From Actinobacteria bacterium OK074 (GTDB lineage: Bacteria; Actinomycetota; Actinomycetes; Streptomycetales; Streptomycetaceae), in the NCBI GenBank assembly GCA_001298575.1, contig LJCV01000314.1, positions 1 through 41,674 on the forward strand: a DNA stretch of 41,674 bases, given 5' to 3'. The notes beneath the pieces are model-generated. The model was given only the letters and a program-made list of their open reading frames with translations. It did no database searches and had not been told where the DNA came from. Position numbers and translations under genes: made by a program. Positions 1 through 8,179 of the stretch are shown piece by piece. Positions within the stretch are counted from its first letter, which is position 1. The number at the start of each line of letters is the position of its first letter.

Positions 1-1
1 C

Positions 2-697
2 ACCCCCGCAGCACCCCCCGGCGGCTACGGCTACCCCCCGCCGGGCGCACCGGGCGCACCGGGCGCACCGGGCACCCCCCTGACCGCAGGCTCCGGCGGC
101 GGCCAACCCTCCTGGGCCCAGCAGGTCCACCAACTCGCCGACGCCGACCAGCCGGTCACCCCCTGGAAGCCGCCGGTCGAGGACATCTTCCAGGCGGCGG
201 CCCGGGCGCAGGCGGCGGCCAGGCCCGCCGGGCTGGGCAAGCGGCTGCTGGCCCGCCTCGTGGACACGGTCGTCCTCGCGGCGGTCACCGGCGTCGCGGC
301 CGTCCCCCTGGGCACCAAGGCGGTCGACCACGTCGACGGCAAGATCGACGCGGCCAAGCAGACCGGCCAGACGGTCACGGTCTGGCTGCTCGACGGCACG
401 ACCTCGGTCTACCTGGCGATCGTCCTGGCGGTCCTGCTCGGCTTCGGCGTGCTCTACGAGGCCCTGCCCACCGCCAAGTGGGGCCGCACCCTCGGCAAAC
501 GCCTCTTCGGCCTGGAAGTCCGCGACATCGAGGGCCACGAACCCCCGACCTTCGGCAAGGCCGTACGCCGCTGGCTCGTCTACAGCATCCCCGGCCTGCT
601 GGTGATCGGCGTACTCGGCGTGGCCTGGTGCCTCTTCGACCGCCCGTGGCGCCAGTGCTGGCACGACAAGGCGGCACATACGTTCGTGGCGGGGTGA
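2..697 (+). CDS. RDD family membrane protein, 5' end outside the window
   Basis: The reading frame is open from base 2, so the true start lies upstream; an internal ATG at 260 is in frame but falls inside the membrane domain and is not the start. The visible N-terminal part is a Pro/Gly/Ala-rich cytoplasmic tail with GAP triplet repeats. The RDD domain begins near base 230 with GLGKRLLARLVD, which carries the Arg-Asp pair that names the family. Two or three hydrophobic segments follow, then the conserved GRTLGKRLFGLEV block and the CLFDRPWRQCWHDKAA ending. RDD proteins are small integral membrane proteins of mostly unknown function; some have been linked to ion transport. A paralogue follows at 928, so this looks like a tandem duplication. 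Family call is firm, function unknown. Confidence 0.85.
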   Translation, partial: TPAAPPGGYGYPPPGAPGAPGAPGTPLTAGSGGGQPSWAQQVHQLADADQPVTPWKPPVEDIFQAAARAQAAARPAGLGKRLLARLVDTVVLAAVTGVAAVPLGTKAVDHVDGKIDAAKQTGQTVTVWLLDGTTSVYLAIVLAVLLGFGVLYEALPTAKWGRTLGKRLFGLEVRDIEGHEPPTFGKAVRRWLVYSIPGLLVIGVLGVAWCLFDRPWRQCWHDKAAHTFVAG

Positions 698-705
698 CGG
701 CAGCG

Positions 706-749
706 GCGCCCTTGAACGGGCAGGACGAAGCCCTGCTGTTCAGGGGCGC
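706..749 (+). terminator. Hairpin after the first RDD gene
   Basis: A 12-bp stem (706-717 pairing with 738-749, one T-G pair) encloses a second short GC stem. It starts eight bases after the stop codon of the RDD gene at 697. There is no U tract, as is usual in Streptomyces. Its right arm is the first part of the dispersed repeat at 741-790. Confidence 0.6.
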
Positions 750-790
750 GGGGCCGTGACATTGTGCGGCTCCGCCGCGTGGGCGCGACC
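741..790. repeat. Dispersed 49-bp intergenic repeat, copy 1
   Basis: Bases 742-790 match 26950-26998 at 43 of 49 positions without gaps. The shared core includes AGGGGCGCGGGGC at the left and TGCGGCTCCGCCGCGTGGGC to the right, the latter containing a small GCGGC-tcc-GCCGC hairpin. Both copies sit just downstream of a plus-strand gene, and in both the left end forms the right arm of a hairpin. From memory this type of sequence recurs in Streptomyces intergenic regions; its role is not known to me. Confidence 0.7.
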
Positions 791-927
791 GGCCCCCACC
801 GCCCGTACGTACGAAAAAACCCGCACCCCATACCCCCTCCCGTCCCCCCCACCGCCGTAGAACAATCAATCCCCCGTCCAGCCCCGCACGGGATGCGCCC
901 GGCCGCACTTCGCGGTCAACTCACCCC

Positions 928-1536
928 ATGACCACCGAACCGCCCTCCGGCTCCGGCCAGCCCCCGGACGACGACCCGTTTCGGAAAGAGCCGCCGCACG
1001 GCAACAGCGGCAGCCAGCCCCCGCCGTACGGCACCCCGCCCCCCTACGGCAACGACCCCTACGGCGGCGCGGCCGACCACCTCGCCGGCATGCCCCCGCT
1101 CGCGGACAGCGGCAAACGCGTCCTGGCGAGGATCATCGACCTGATCCTGGTGGGCATCGTCGTCTGGCTGATCGCCCTCGCCTTCAGCACCACGGAGTTC
1201 GACGTCGGCTCGGACAAGATGGACACGGGCAAGTCCCTCGGCCAGGGCCTGATCGCGGCGGTCCTCTACATCGCCTACGACACGGTCCTGACCGCCCGGA
1301 CGGGCCAGACCCTGGGCAAGCGGCTGATGAAGCTGCGGGTGGCCAACCTGGACAACGGCGCCACCCCCTCTGTACAGACGAACCTGATCCGCGCGGCGGT
1401 CCTGTGGATCCCGTTCGCGTTCTGCTGCGCCTGCATCTGGACGGCGATCTCGGGCGGCTGGAGCTTCTTCGACAAGCCCTACAAGCAGGGTCTGCACGAC
1501 AAGGCGGCCAAGACAGTGGTGGTCAGCACGGGTTGA
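928..1536 (+). CDS. RDD family membrane protein
   Basis: This 202-residue protein has a Pro/Gly/Tyr-rich cytoplasmic N-terminus (about residues 1-55, with repeated PPYG motifs) followed by an RDD domain. The domain starts with SGKRVLARIIDLIL, where the Arg and Asp are the family markers. Hydrophobic segments lie near residues 68-85, 105-125 and 155-175, with the conserved TGQTLGKRLMKLRV block between them and the FFDKPYKQGLHDKAAKT ending. It resembles the truncated gene to its left, pointing to a tandem duplication. No Shine-Dalgarno sequence is visible before the ATG, so the start is chosen on reading frame and protein composition. A role in transport is only a family-level guess. Confidence 0.88.
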   Translation: MTTEPPSGSGQPPDDDPFRKEPPHGNSGSQPPPYGTPPPYGNDPYGGAADHLAGMPPLADSGKRVLARIIDLILVGIVVWLIALAFSTTEFDVGSDKMDTGKSLGQGLIAAVLYIAYDTVLTARTGQTLGKRLMKLRVANLDNGATPSVQTNLIRAAVLWIPFAFCCACIWTAISGGWSFFDKPYKQGLHDKAAKTVVVSTG

Positions 1537-1538
1537 GG

Positions 1539-1672
1539 CGCACGAGCGCCACCCGCACGAGCGCCACCCGCACGACCGACCCGCACCCGAAGTGCGACCC
1601 GCACCCGAGAGCGCGACCCGCACTCGAAGTACGACCTGCACCCGAAGTGCGACCCGCACCCGAAACACACCT
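1539..1672. repeat. Degenerate tandem repeat after an RDD gene
   Basis: Starting two bases after the RDD stop codon there are two perfect 15-bp units (CGCACGAGCGCCACC). About five roughly 18-bp units related to GACCCGCACCCGAAGTGC follow. The array ends just before the terminator hairpin at 1685. No coding function is apparent. Confidence 0.8.
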
Positions 1673-1684
1673 GTACACACCTAT

Positions 1685-1713
1685 GGGCGGCCCCGTAACC
1701 TCACGGGCCGCCC
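1685..1713. terminator. Bidirectional terminator
   Basis: GGGCGGCCCCGT and ACGGGCCGCCC pair with one bulged base around a six-base loop. The hairpin lies between the RDD gene on the plus strand and the convergent gene ending at 1765. Confidence 0.7.
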
Positions 1714-1764
1714 ACACGTGCGAGTGAACAAGATCCAGACGTACAGACGCGTCGGTACCTGATC

Positions 1765-2112
1765 TCAGGGATTCGCCGTCTGATGCACCGGCCTCTCCAG
1801 GGAGCCGGAGCCGGAGCCGGAACGGGCCCCGGTGGCGGACGCGGTCGGAACCGCCTGCGCCGCCTGAGCCGCCGCCGGACGCTGCGACGGGACCACGGCC
1901 GCGGACGCGGCTGCCGCCGCCGCAGCGGCGGCCCGCGCACTCTTCGGCAGCGGGACCGTGATGGCGACCAGAATTCCGAGTGCGAGCGCCGCAAGGGCGA
2001 TCACGGCGATCCCCAGGCCCGAACTCGTCTGTGACAGCAGCAGCATGGCGAGGGTCGAGAAGATCACGGTGCAGGAACCGTAGGCGAGCTGTGCGGCATT
2101 GAGACGAGGCAT
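1765..2112 (-). CDS. Small membrane protein with Ala-rich tail, unknown function
   Basis: I do not recognise a family. The 115-residue product begins MPRLNAAQLAYGS and has two adjacent hydrophobic segments (about residues 8-28 and 32-52). A long Ala-rich stretch and a Gly/Ser-rich C-terminus follow. The start at 2112 is chosen because GAGGAA lies about eight bases upstream; a longer in-frame start at 2157 has no such signal. The gene stands alone, with a 620-bp upstream region separating it from the divergent metalloprotease. The low-complexity tail suggests a flexible, perhaps exported segment. Coding is supported by ribosome-binding site and third-position GC bias. Confidence 0.72.
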   Translation of the reverse strand: MPRLNAAQLAYGSCTVIFSTLAMLLLSQTSSGLGIAVIALAALALGILVAITVPLPKSARAAAAAAAAASAAVVPSQRPAAAQAAQAVPTASATGARSGSGSGSLERPVHQTANP

Positions 2113-2734
2113 GGCAATTCCTCGGGGGGTGGGGGTCTCCCCCCGGATGCCTCTCAAGGGGGGAGGATGCGGACAGATGCGATCGTGCTGTGATGAAGCG
2201 TACGGCGCTGGGGAGTTGGGCTAAGAATCGGGGGCCGACAACGCTGTCCACCCCGGCTTCCCGTCGCCGTTCGAACGTTCCGCCCATCGACTCTATTCGC
2301 CTGCATGCCCGAGCGGAACGCACGGTAAGCGTGACCTGACACACGGGTGCGGGAGCACAGGGGGCGCACGGATTCATGGCGTCCGCCAACTGGACGGCGG
2401 TGCGCGCCGGTTGACAGACGCCTATGCCGCTCGCGATGTCCCACCATGCTCCGGGAGCCGGACGTCCCGCGCCCGAGGAGCCGCCCGCCCGGCACCCCGT
2501 GGATCCACCCCTCTCCCACCCTGCTCCCGCCCCCGCAACGAACACGTAATGTGCGGGCAATATCAACTCCCGCTTCACATAATGCAATTGACCCGCTCAA
2601 GTCAAGGTCTGTCTTTCCGTCCCAACGTTCGGTCAAATAACGTCACTTGACGCTCGTGTACCCCACGCACGGACCCCCGCACCACAGGGACCTCTACGCG
2701 TGTAGCGGTGCGCAGGAGTAGGGGAGAACTTCGA
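2113..2734. promoter_or_regulatory. Divergent intergenic region with TTGAC/GTCAA dyads
   Basis: No convincing gene lies in this 622-bp stretch. It contains the overlapping palindromes GTTCGAAC (2270-2277) and GAACGTTC (2273-2280). Near the protease it holds two inverted pairs: TTGAC (2588-2592) with GTCAA (2601-2605), and GTCAA (2632-2636) with TTGAC (2647-2651). The 2560-2660 part is less GC-rich than its surroundings, as expected for promoters or operators. No -10 element could be assigned with confidence. Confidence 0.45.
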
Positions 2735-5089
2735 GTGACCAGCAGACCCTGGACGTTCAGAGTGGCCGCCATAGGCGTGGCGCTCGCCGCCGCCTCGGCC
2801 ACGTTCACCACCTTCGCCGTGGCGCAGGCGGCCGAGGGCGCCGCCACCGCGGCTGCCGCGGCCGCCGCGGTGAACGACCCGCAGCCGGAGTCGGCCCAGG
2901 AGCACGACCTGGACGGCCCGTTGACCAAGACGCAGCAGGCCCAGAAGCAGGAAGCCCTCAACGAGGTCATCTCCGGCAAGGCCAAGGTCAAGGACGACGA
3001 CGGCTCCAAGGTCGTCAAGCTCGCCAGCAAGAAGGGCGGCGACAGCAAGTACGTCGAACTGGGCCGGGAGAAGACCGACAAGATCTTCACGATCCTGGTC
3101 GAGTTCGGCGACCAGGTCGACAGCCGCTACGGCGGCACGGTCGGCCCGCTGCACAACGAGATAGCCGAGCCCGACCGTTCGGTGAACAACACGGTCGCCT
3201 GGCAGGCCGATTACAACCAGGAGCACTTCCAGGACCTGTACTTCGGCACCGGCAAGAACACCGAGTCGCTCAAGAAGTACTACGAGAAGCAGTCCTCGGG
3301 CCGCTACTCGGTCGACGGCGCGGTCACCGACTGGGTCAAGGTCCCCTACAACGAGGCCCGTTACGGCTCCAACGACGCCCCCACCGGCGCCTGGTACGCG
3401 GTCCAGGACGGCGTCAACGCCTGGGTCGCCGACCAGGAGGCGGCCGGCCGCACCGAGGCCGACATCAACGCGGAACTCGCCGAGTTCGACCAGTGGGACC
3501 GCTACGACTACGACAACGACGGCGACTTCAACGAACCCGACGGCTACATCGACCACTTCCAGATCGTGCACGCCGGCGAGGACGAGTCCGCGGGCGGCGG
3601 CGCCCAGGGCGCGGACGCGATCTGGGCCCACCGCTGGTACGCCTTCGGCACCGACGCCGGTTCCACCGGACCGGCCGGGAACAAGCTGGGCGGCGCCGAG
3701 ATCGGCGACACCAGCATCTGGGTCGGCGACTACACCATCCAGCCCGAGAACGGCGGCCTGGGCGTCTTCGCCCACGAGTACGGCCACGACCTCGGCCTGC
3801 CCGACGAGTACGACACCTCCGGCGGCGGCGAGAACTCCACCGGCTTCTGGACGCTGATGTCCTCCGGCTCCTGGCTCGGCACCGGCAAGGAGACCATCGG
3901 CGACCTGCCCGGCGACTTCAACGCCTGGGACAAGCTCCAACTGGGCTGGCTGGACTACGACGTGGCGACCGCGGGCACCAAGTCCACGCACACGCTGGGT
4001 CTTTCGGAGTACAACAACGCCAACCCGCAGGCCCTCGTGGTGAAGTTGCCCGACAAGAAGGTCACCACCGAGATCGTCACCCCGGCGCAGGGCGCCACCC
4101 AGTGGTGGAGCGGCAGCGGCGACGGACTGAGCAACACCCTCACCCGCACGGTGGACTTGACCGGCAAGACCTCCGCCGCGCTCACCCTCGACGGCTGGTG
4201 GGACATCGAGCAGGACTACGACTACCTGTACACCGAGGTCTCCACCGACGGCACCAACTGGACGCCGTTGAACGGCACTCTGGCCGACGGCACCGCCATC
4301 CCCACCGACGGCAGCGGCAAGCCCGCGCTCACCGGCACGGTCGACGCGTACCAGAAGCTGACCTACCCGCTCGACGCCTACGCGGGCCAGAGCGTCCAGG
4401 TCCGCTTCCGCTACCAGACCGACGGCGGCGTGGCCCAGAAGGGCTTCACGGCCGACGAGATCTCCGTGACGGCCGACGGCACGGCCCTGTTCAGCGACGA
4501 CGCCGAGAGCGCGGACGCGGCCTGGACGGCGGACGGCTTCACCCGGGTCGGCGCCTCCTACAGCGACGACTACCCGCAGTACTACCTCGCCGAGAACCGC
4601 CAGTACGTGTCCTACGACAAGACCCTCGCGGTCGGCCCGTACAACTTCGGTTTCGCCTCCACCCGCCCCGACTGGGTCGAGCACTTCCCGTACCAGAACG
4701 GCCTGTTGATCTGGAAGTGGGACACCTCGCAGGCGGACGACAACACCAGCCAGCACCCGGGCACCGGCGAGATCCTGCCGGTGGACGCGCACCCGACCGC
4801 GCTGAAGTGGTCCGACGGCACGTTGATGCGTAACCGCTTCCAGAGTTACGACTCCACGTTCAGCACCTTCCCGACCGACGCCCTCGTGCTCCACAACGAC
4901 GGCGTCGCGACGAAGATCAAGTCGCAGAAGGGCGTCTCCGTCTTCGACGACGGCAAGCACACGTACTACGACACCGCGAACCCGCTCGGCGGTGTCCAGA
5001 TCACTGACACCAACACCAAGATCAGCATCGTGAAGGAGCCGCTCGGCGGCTCGACGATCAAGCTCCAGGTCGGACCGTCCACGAAGTAG
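2735..5089 (+). CDS. Secreted M6 family (immune inhibitor A-like) zinc metalloprotease
   Basis: A 784-residue exported protease. The GTG start at 2735 follows GGGGAG with good spacing. An N-terminal signal peptide (basic residues, then a hydrophobic run to about residue 33) is followed by a Lys-rich propeptide with repeated LTKTQQAQKQEAL-type sequence. The zinc site is HEYGHDLGLPDEYD, with His347, Glu348 and His351 as the HExxH set and Asp357 as likely third ligand, followed by a Met-turn-like WTLMSSGSW. A DYDNDGDFNEPDGYID loop near residue 257 looks like a calcium site. The C-terminal half matches the beta-sandwich region typical of InhA-like proteases. It should degrade extracellular protein, activated by loss of the propeptide. 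A strong terminator follows at 5110, so it is probably monocistronic. Confidence 0.93.
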   Translation: MTSRPWTFRVAAIGVALAAASATFTTFAVAQAAEGAATAAAAAAAVNDPQPESAQEHDLDGPLTKTQQAQKQEALNEVISGKAKVKDDDGSKVVKLASKKGGDSKYVELGREKTDKIFTILVEFGDQVDSRYGGTVGPLHNEIAEPDRSVNNTVAWQADYNQEHFQDLYFGTGKNTESLKKYYEKQSSGRYSVDGAVTDWVKVPYNEARYGSNDAPTGAWYAVQDGVNAWVADQEAAGRTEADINAELAEFDQWDRYDYDNDGDFNEPDGYIDHFQIVHAGEDESAGGGAQGADAIWAHRWYAFGTDAGSTGPAGNKLGGAEIGDTSIWVGDYTIQPENGGLGVFAHEYGHDLGLPDEYDTSGGGENSTGFWTLMSSGSWLGTGKETIGDLPGDFNAWDKLQLGWLDYDVATAGTKSTHTLGLSEYNNANPQALVVKLPDKKVTTEIVTPAQGATQWWSGSGDGLSNTLTRTVDLTGKTSAALTLDGWWDIEQDYDYLYTEVSTDGTNWTPLNGTLADGTAIPTDGSGKPALTGTVDAYQKLTYPLDAYAGQSVQVRFRYQTDGGVAQKGFTADEISVTADGTALFSDDAESADAAWTADGFTRVGASYSDDYPQYYLAENRQYVSYDKTLAVGPYNFGFASTRPDWVEHFPYQNGLLIWKWDTSQADDNTSQHPGTGEILPVDAHPTALKWSDGTLMRNRFQSYDSTFSTFPTDALVLHNDGVATKIKSQKGVSVFDDGKHTYYDTANPLGGVQITDTNTKISIVKEPLGGSTIKLQVGPSTK

Positions 5090-5109
5090 ACAGCATTTCC
5101 GCAGGTCAG

Positions 5110-5155
5110 AACATGATCGGCCGTGACCCCCTGGCGGGTCGCGGCCGATCGTGTT
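5110..5155 (+). terminator. Terminator of the M6 protease
   Basis: A long hairpin pairs AACA-GATCGGCCG-GACC with GGTC-CGGCCGATC-TGTT, interrupted by single mismatches. It begins about 20 bases after the protease stop codon. Confidence 0.8.
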
Positions 5156-5222
5156 TAGGTGCGTGCAGAGGCCCGCTTATTGACACCGGAACAAGCGCCA
5201 GACCCGAGGGGGACGTTTCCGC

Positions 5223-5645
5223 ATGGCCGCAGGAGGCTTCAGCAGACTGCCGGGCGGCACCGTGGTGGTGGCACTGAACCTGCCCCGCCCCGCCCCGGCC
5301 GACGGCGCCGCAGCCGTCCGCGTACTGGTCCACGCCCACAACCGGGCCCGCGCCCTCACCCGCCTGCGCAACCTGGGTCTGCGCGCCGTCTACCTGCGCG
5401 GCAACACCTCACCGCCCACCCCGGACGAGATCACCGCCGTCCTGCACCACCCCGACGGCCTGATATGGCGCACGGCCCCCGACAGCCCGGCCCCCGACAG
5501 CCCGGCTCCCGACACCGGTGCTCCCGACGCCACAGCCCCCGACAACGGTGTCGGCGCCCCGCCCGCGGAGCCCACCGCGATCCAGGTCCCCGAACTGTGG
5601 CACCCGATCCGAGCCCTCCTGCGCCGCCCGGCGGCACCCGCGTAG
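5223..5645 (+). CDS. Hypothetical protein with Pro/Ala/Asp repeat
   Basis: I do not recognise a family. The 140-residue product starts at an ATG preceded by GAGGGGGA. Residues 1-80 look folded, with alternating beta (GGTVVVALNLPRP) and helical (NRARALTRLRNLGLRAVYL) segments. The middle is a tandem repeat of about 5 residues (PDSPA, PDSPA, PDTGA, PDATA, PDNG) encoded by 15-bp DNA units at about 5478-5550. A short conserved-looking tail, ELWHPIRALLRR, closes it. There is no signal peptide or membrane segment, so it is probably cytoplasmic. It converges on pncA with only 16 bases between stops. Confidence 0.75.
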   Translation: MAAGGFSRLPGGTVVVALNLPRPAPADGAAAVRVLVHAHNRARALTRLRNLGLRAVYLRGNTSPPTPDEITAVLHHPDGLIWRTAPDSPAPDSPAPDTGAPDATAPDNGVGAPPAEPTAIQVPELWHPIRALLRRPAAPA

Positions 5646-5661
5646 GGCACCGCACAACCGG

Positions 5662-6246
5662 TTACACGACCGGTTTCCCGGTCAGCTCCACCCCCGCCGC
5701 CCGCAACTCCTCCAGCGCCCGCTCGGTCGTCTCCTCGGCCACCCCGGCGGTCAGGTCCAGCAGCACCTGGGTGCGGAAACCTTCCCGCGCCGCGTCCAGC
5801 GCGGTGGCCTTCACACAGTGGTCGGTGGCGATCCCGACGACGTCGACCGCCTCGATCTCCCGGGCCCGCAGCCAGTCGCCCAGCGAGAGCCCGTTCTCGT
5901 CGACCCCCTCGAACCCGCTGTACGCCGCCGCGTACTCACCCTTGTCGAACACCGCGTCGACCGACCCGGACGCCACCGCGGGCGCGAAGTTCGGGTGGAA
6001 GCCGACCCCCTCGGTACCGGCCACGCAGTGCGCGGGCCAGGTGCGGACGTAGTCGGGCTCGTCGGCGAAGTGCCCGCCGGGCGCGACATGGTGGTCCCGG
6101 GTGGCCACCACGTGCCGGTACCCGGCCGGGGCCTGCCCCACCAGTTCGGTGATCGCGGCAGCGACATCGGCACCCCCGGACACCGCGAGGCTGCCGCCCT
6201 CACAGAAGTCGTTCTGTACGTCTACGACGATCAACGCGCGGCGCAT
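5662..6246 (-). CDS. pncA: Nicotinamidase/pyrazinamidase
   Basis: PncA deaminates nicotinamide to nicotinate in the Preiss-Handler NAD salvage route. The 194-residue protein is an isochorismatase-fold enzyme starting MRRALIVVDVQNDF. The catalytic triad can be read as Asp9, Lys102 (in FDKGEY) and Cys144 (in TDHCVKATALDA). Metal ligands fit Asp51, His53, His59 and His73. The start at 6246 was chosen because the family begins one or two residues before the IVVDVQ strand; an upstream in-frame start at 6273 adds nine residues of unlikely sequence. It lies downstream of pncB on the same strand, but a 169-bp gap with a 14-bp palindrome suggests its own promoter. Confidence 0.95.
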   Translation of the reverse strand: MRRALIVVDVQNDFCEGGSLAVSGGADVAAAITELVGQAPAGYRHVVATRDHHVAPGGHFADEPDYVRTWPAHCVAGTEGVGFHPNFAPAVASGSVDAVFDKGEYAAAYSGFEGVDENGLSLGDWLRAREIEAVDVVGIATDHCVKATALDAAREGFRTQVLLDLTAGVAEETTERALEELRAAGVELTGKPVV

Positions 6247-6295
6247 GGTCTGTGCCCTTCGGGTTCGCAGCACTCCACGGACGAGCGCTTCAGAG

Positions 6296-6309
6296 GTTCA
6301 TATATGAAC
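6296..6309. promoter_or_regulatory. Perfect 14-bp palindrome upstream of pncA
   Basis: GTTCATATATGAAC is a perfect dyad 50-63 bases before the pncA start. It is strikingly AT-rich against the local background. Its position fits a repressor operator or a promoter-overlapping site. The binding protein is unknown. Confidence 0.5.
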
Positions 6310-6415
6310 TATCGAGCCTAGAGACTTCCGGGGCCCGGCGGGAGGGGGCATTCGGCGCCCGTCCGGTCGCACACCCCGGCGCGCCCGCCGCACGGGCCCG
6401 CCGAGGAAGCCCCGC

Positions 6416-7747
6416 CTACGCCAGATACTCCGTAGCCAGCACCGGCTCCCCCCGCGACAGCTGCGTCGCCGACAGCGGCAGTCCGTCCCGTGCCGCCGCG
6501 TGCCGGTCCCGGACGACGTCCAGCGGCTCCCGGGCCACCACCTCGCCGCCCTTGACCAGCTCGACCAGCAGCTGCCGGTCCACCAGCGCGTCCGGCACCG
6601 GCCCGGTACCGATCACCTCGGCCTCGGCCACGCCCCGCGCGTCCAGCCGCCGGGCCGCCCACTTGCGGCCGCCGATGGAGGTCTTGCCGCCGCTGGAGCG
6701 TTTCGCCACCGGCACCAGCGGGGCCCGCGGATCGGCGGACTCGGCGCGCGCGACCAGCTTGTACACCATCGAGCAGGTCGGGTGCCCGGACCCGGTCACC
6801 AGCTGCGTACCGACGCCGTACGCGTCCACCGGCGCCGCGGCGAGCGAGGCGATGGCGTACTCGTCCAGGTCGGAGGTGACGATGATCCGGGTCCTCGTCG
6901 CGCCCAGCTCGTCCAGCTGCTGCCGGACCCGGTGCGCGACCAGCAGCAGGTCCCCGGAGTCGATGCGCACGGCGCCCAGCTCGGGCCCGGCGACCTCCAC
7001 CGCGGTGCGGACGGCCTCGGCGACGTCGTAGGTGTCCACCAGCAGCGTGGTGTTGCGGCCCAGCGAGTTCACCTGGGCGCGGAAGGCGTCCCGCTCGTGG
7101 TCGTGCAGCAGGGTGAAGGCGTGCGCCGACGTGCCGACGGTGGGGATGCCGTAGCGGAACCCGGCCGCCAGGTCGGAGGTGGTGGCGAACCCGCCGACGT
7201 AGGCGGCGCGCGCGGCGGCCACGGCGGAGAGCTCGTGGGTGCGGCGGGCGCCCATCTCGATGAGGGGGCGGTCCCCGGCGGCGGAGGCCATGCGGGAGGC
7301 GGCGGCCGCGATGGCGGAGTCGTGGTTGAGGATGGACAGGATCACGGTCTCCAGCAGCACGCACTCCGCGAAGGAGCCCTCGACGCGCAGGATCGGGGAG
7401 CCCGGGAAGTACACCTCGCCCTCCGGGTAGCCCCAGATGTCGCCGCCGAAGCGGTAGGAGGCCAGCCACTCCAGGGTCGGCTCGTCCACGATGTGGCGCT
7501 CGCGCAGGAAGCCGAGGACGTCCGCGTCGAAGCGGAAGTTCTCCACGGCGTCCAGCACCCGCCCGGTGCCGGCGACCACCCCGTAGCGCCGCCCCTCGGG
7601 CAGCCGCCGGGTGAAGACCTCGAAGACGGACCGCCGCTCGGCGGTTTCGGCGGCCAGCGCGGCCTGCAACATCGTCAACTCGTACTGGTCGGTGAAGAGC
7701 GCCGTAGAGGGAACGTCCACCGGCAGCCCAAGGTCCGCTGTGTTCAT
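6416..7747 (-). CDS. pncB: Nicotinate phosphoribosyltransferase
   Basis: PncB condenses nicotinate with PRPP to nicotinate mononucleotide, using the nicotinate made by PncA. The 443-residue protein begins MNTADLGLPV and shows the family's TDQYELTMLQAAL opening and the RRSVFEVFTRRLPEGR segment. The GARRTHE block matches the phosphorylatable-histidine region, and DSGDL and TSDLDEYAI match the substrate and phosphate-binding strands. The C-terminal part has the GGKTSIGGRK loop. A much longer in-frame start at 7933 is rejected because it would overlap clpS antisense over more than 100 bases. Only 58 bp separate pncB from clpS, so the two share a compact divergent promoter. Confidence 0.95.
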   Translation of the reverse strand: MNTADLGLPVDVPSTALFTDQYELTMLQAALAAETAERRSVFEVFTRRLPEGRRYGVVAGTGRVLDAVENFRFDADVLGFLRERHIVDEPTLEWLASYRFGGDIWGYPEGEVYFPGSPILRVEGSFAECVLLETVILSILNHDSAIAAAASRMASAAGDRPLIEMGARRTHELSAVAAARAAYVGGFATTSDLAAGFRYGIPTVGTSAHAFTLLHDHERDAFRAQVNSLGRNTTLLVDTYDVAEAVRTAVEVAGPELGAVRIDSGDLLLVAHRVRQQLDELGATRTRIIVTSDLDEYAIASLAAAPVDAYGVGTQLVTGSGHPTCSMVYKLVARAESADPRAPLVPVAKRSSGGKTSIGGRKWAARRLDARGVAEAEVIGTGPVPDALVDRQLLVELVKGGEVVAREPLDVVRDRHAAARDGLPLSATQLSRGEPVLATEYLA

Positions 7748-7805
7748 AGCACTGGATGCTACACGGCTTCGCGTCAGTGTGACGATTTGTGGGGCGCGTG
7801 GCAGC

Positions 7806-8123
7806 ATGGGCCGTGTGACGTCACCCGCTCCCCTGGAAGTCGAACGCACCGAGTCGGCGGAGGAAGTCTTCGCCGTGCCCGAGCCGGACGTCCCCTGGGT
7901 CACGATCGTGCACAACGACCCGGTCAACCTCATGAGCTACGTGGCCTACGTCTTCCAGACGTACTTCGGGTACTCCAAGGACAAGGCCCACAAGCTCATG
8001 CTGGACGTCCACCACAAGGGCCGCGCGGTCGTCTCCAGCGGCAGCCGCGAGGAGATGGAGCGCGACGTCCAGGCCATGCACGGCTACGGCCTGTGGGCCA
8101 CCCTCCAGCAGGACCGCAAGTAG
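7806..8123 (+). CDS. clpS: ClpS adaptor for N-degron proteolysis
   Basis: ClpS binds substrates with bulky hydrophobic N-terminal residues and hands them to the ClpAP/ClpCP protease. The product of up to 105 residues has the acidic flexible N-terminus followed by the core starting PWVTIVHNDPVNLMSYV, where the Asn-Asp pair belongs to the N-degron pocket. The second helical part, KDKAHKLMLDVHHKGRAVV, ends in the ERDVQAMHGYGLWATLQQD region that contacts the chaperone. The start is uncertain: the ATG at 7806 or the GTG at 7815, which would give MTSPAPLEVE. The DUF2017 gene follows after 56 bp and probably shares the transcript. Confidence 0.95.
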   Translation: MGRVTSPAPLEVERTESAEEVFAVPEPDVPWVTIVHNDPVNLMSYVAYVFQTYFGYSKDKAHKLMLDVHHKGRAVVSSGSREEMERDVQAMHGYGLWATLQQDRK

Positions 8124-8179
8124 CGTTCCCGAGGACCGCAAGGAGCGTCCCGCCGGGGCGCGCGCACGGAAACGGACCC

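Noticed and set aside
2633..4960. A 775-codon minus-strand frame over the M6 protease
   Set aside because: Antisense shadow of a gene with clear signal peptide and HExxH motif; Val/Gly-rich sequence with no family features.
7748..7933. N-terminal extension of pncB from 7933
   Set aside because: It would run antisense through the first third of clpS and adds sequence unlike the family start.
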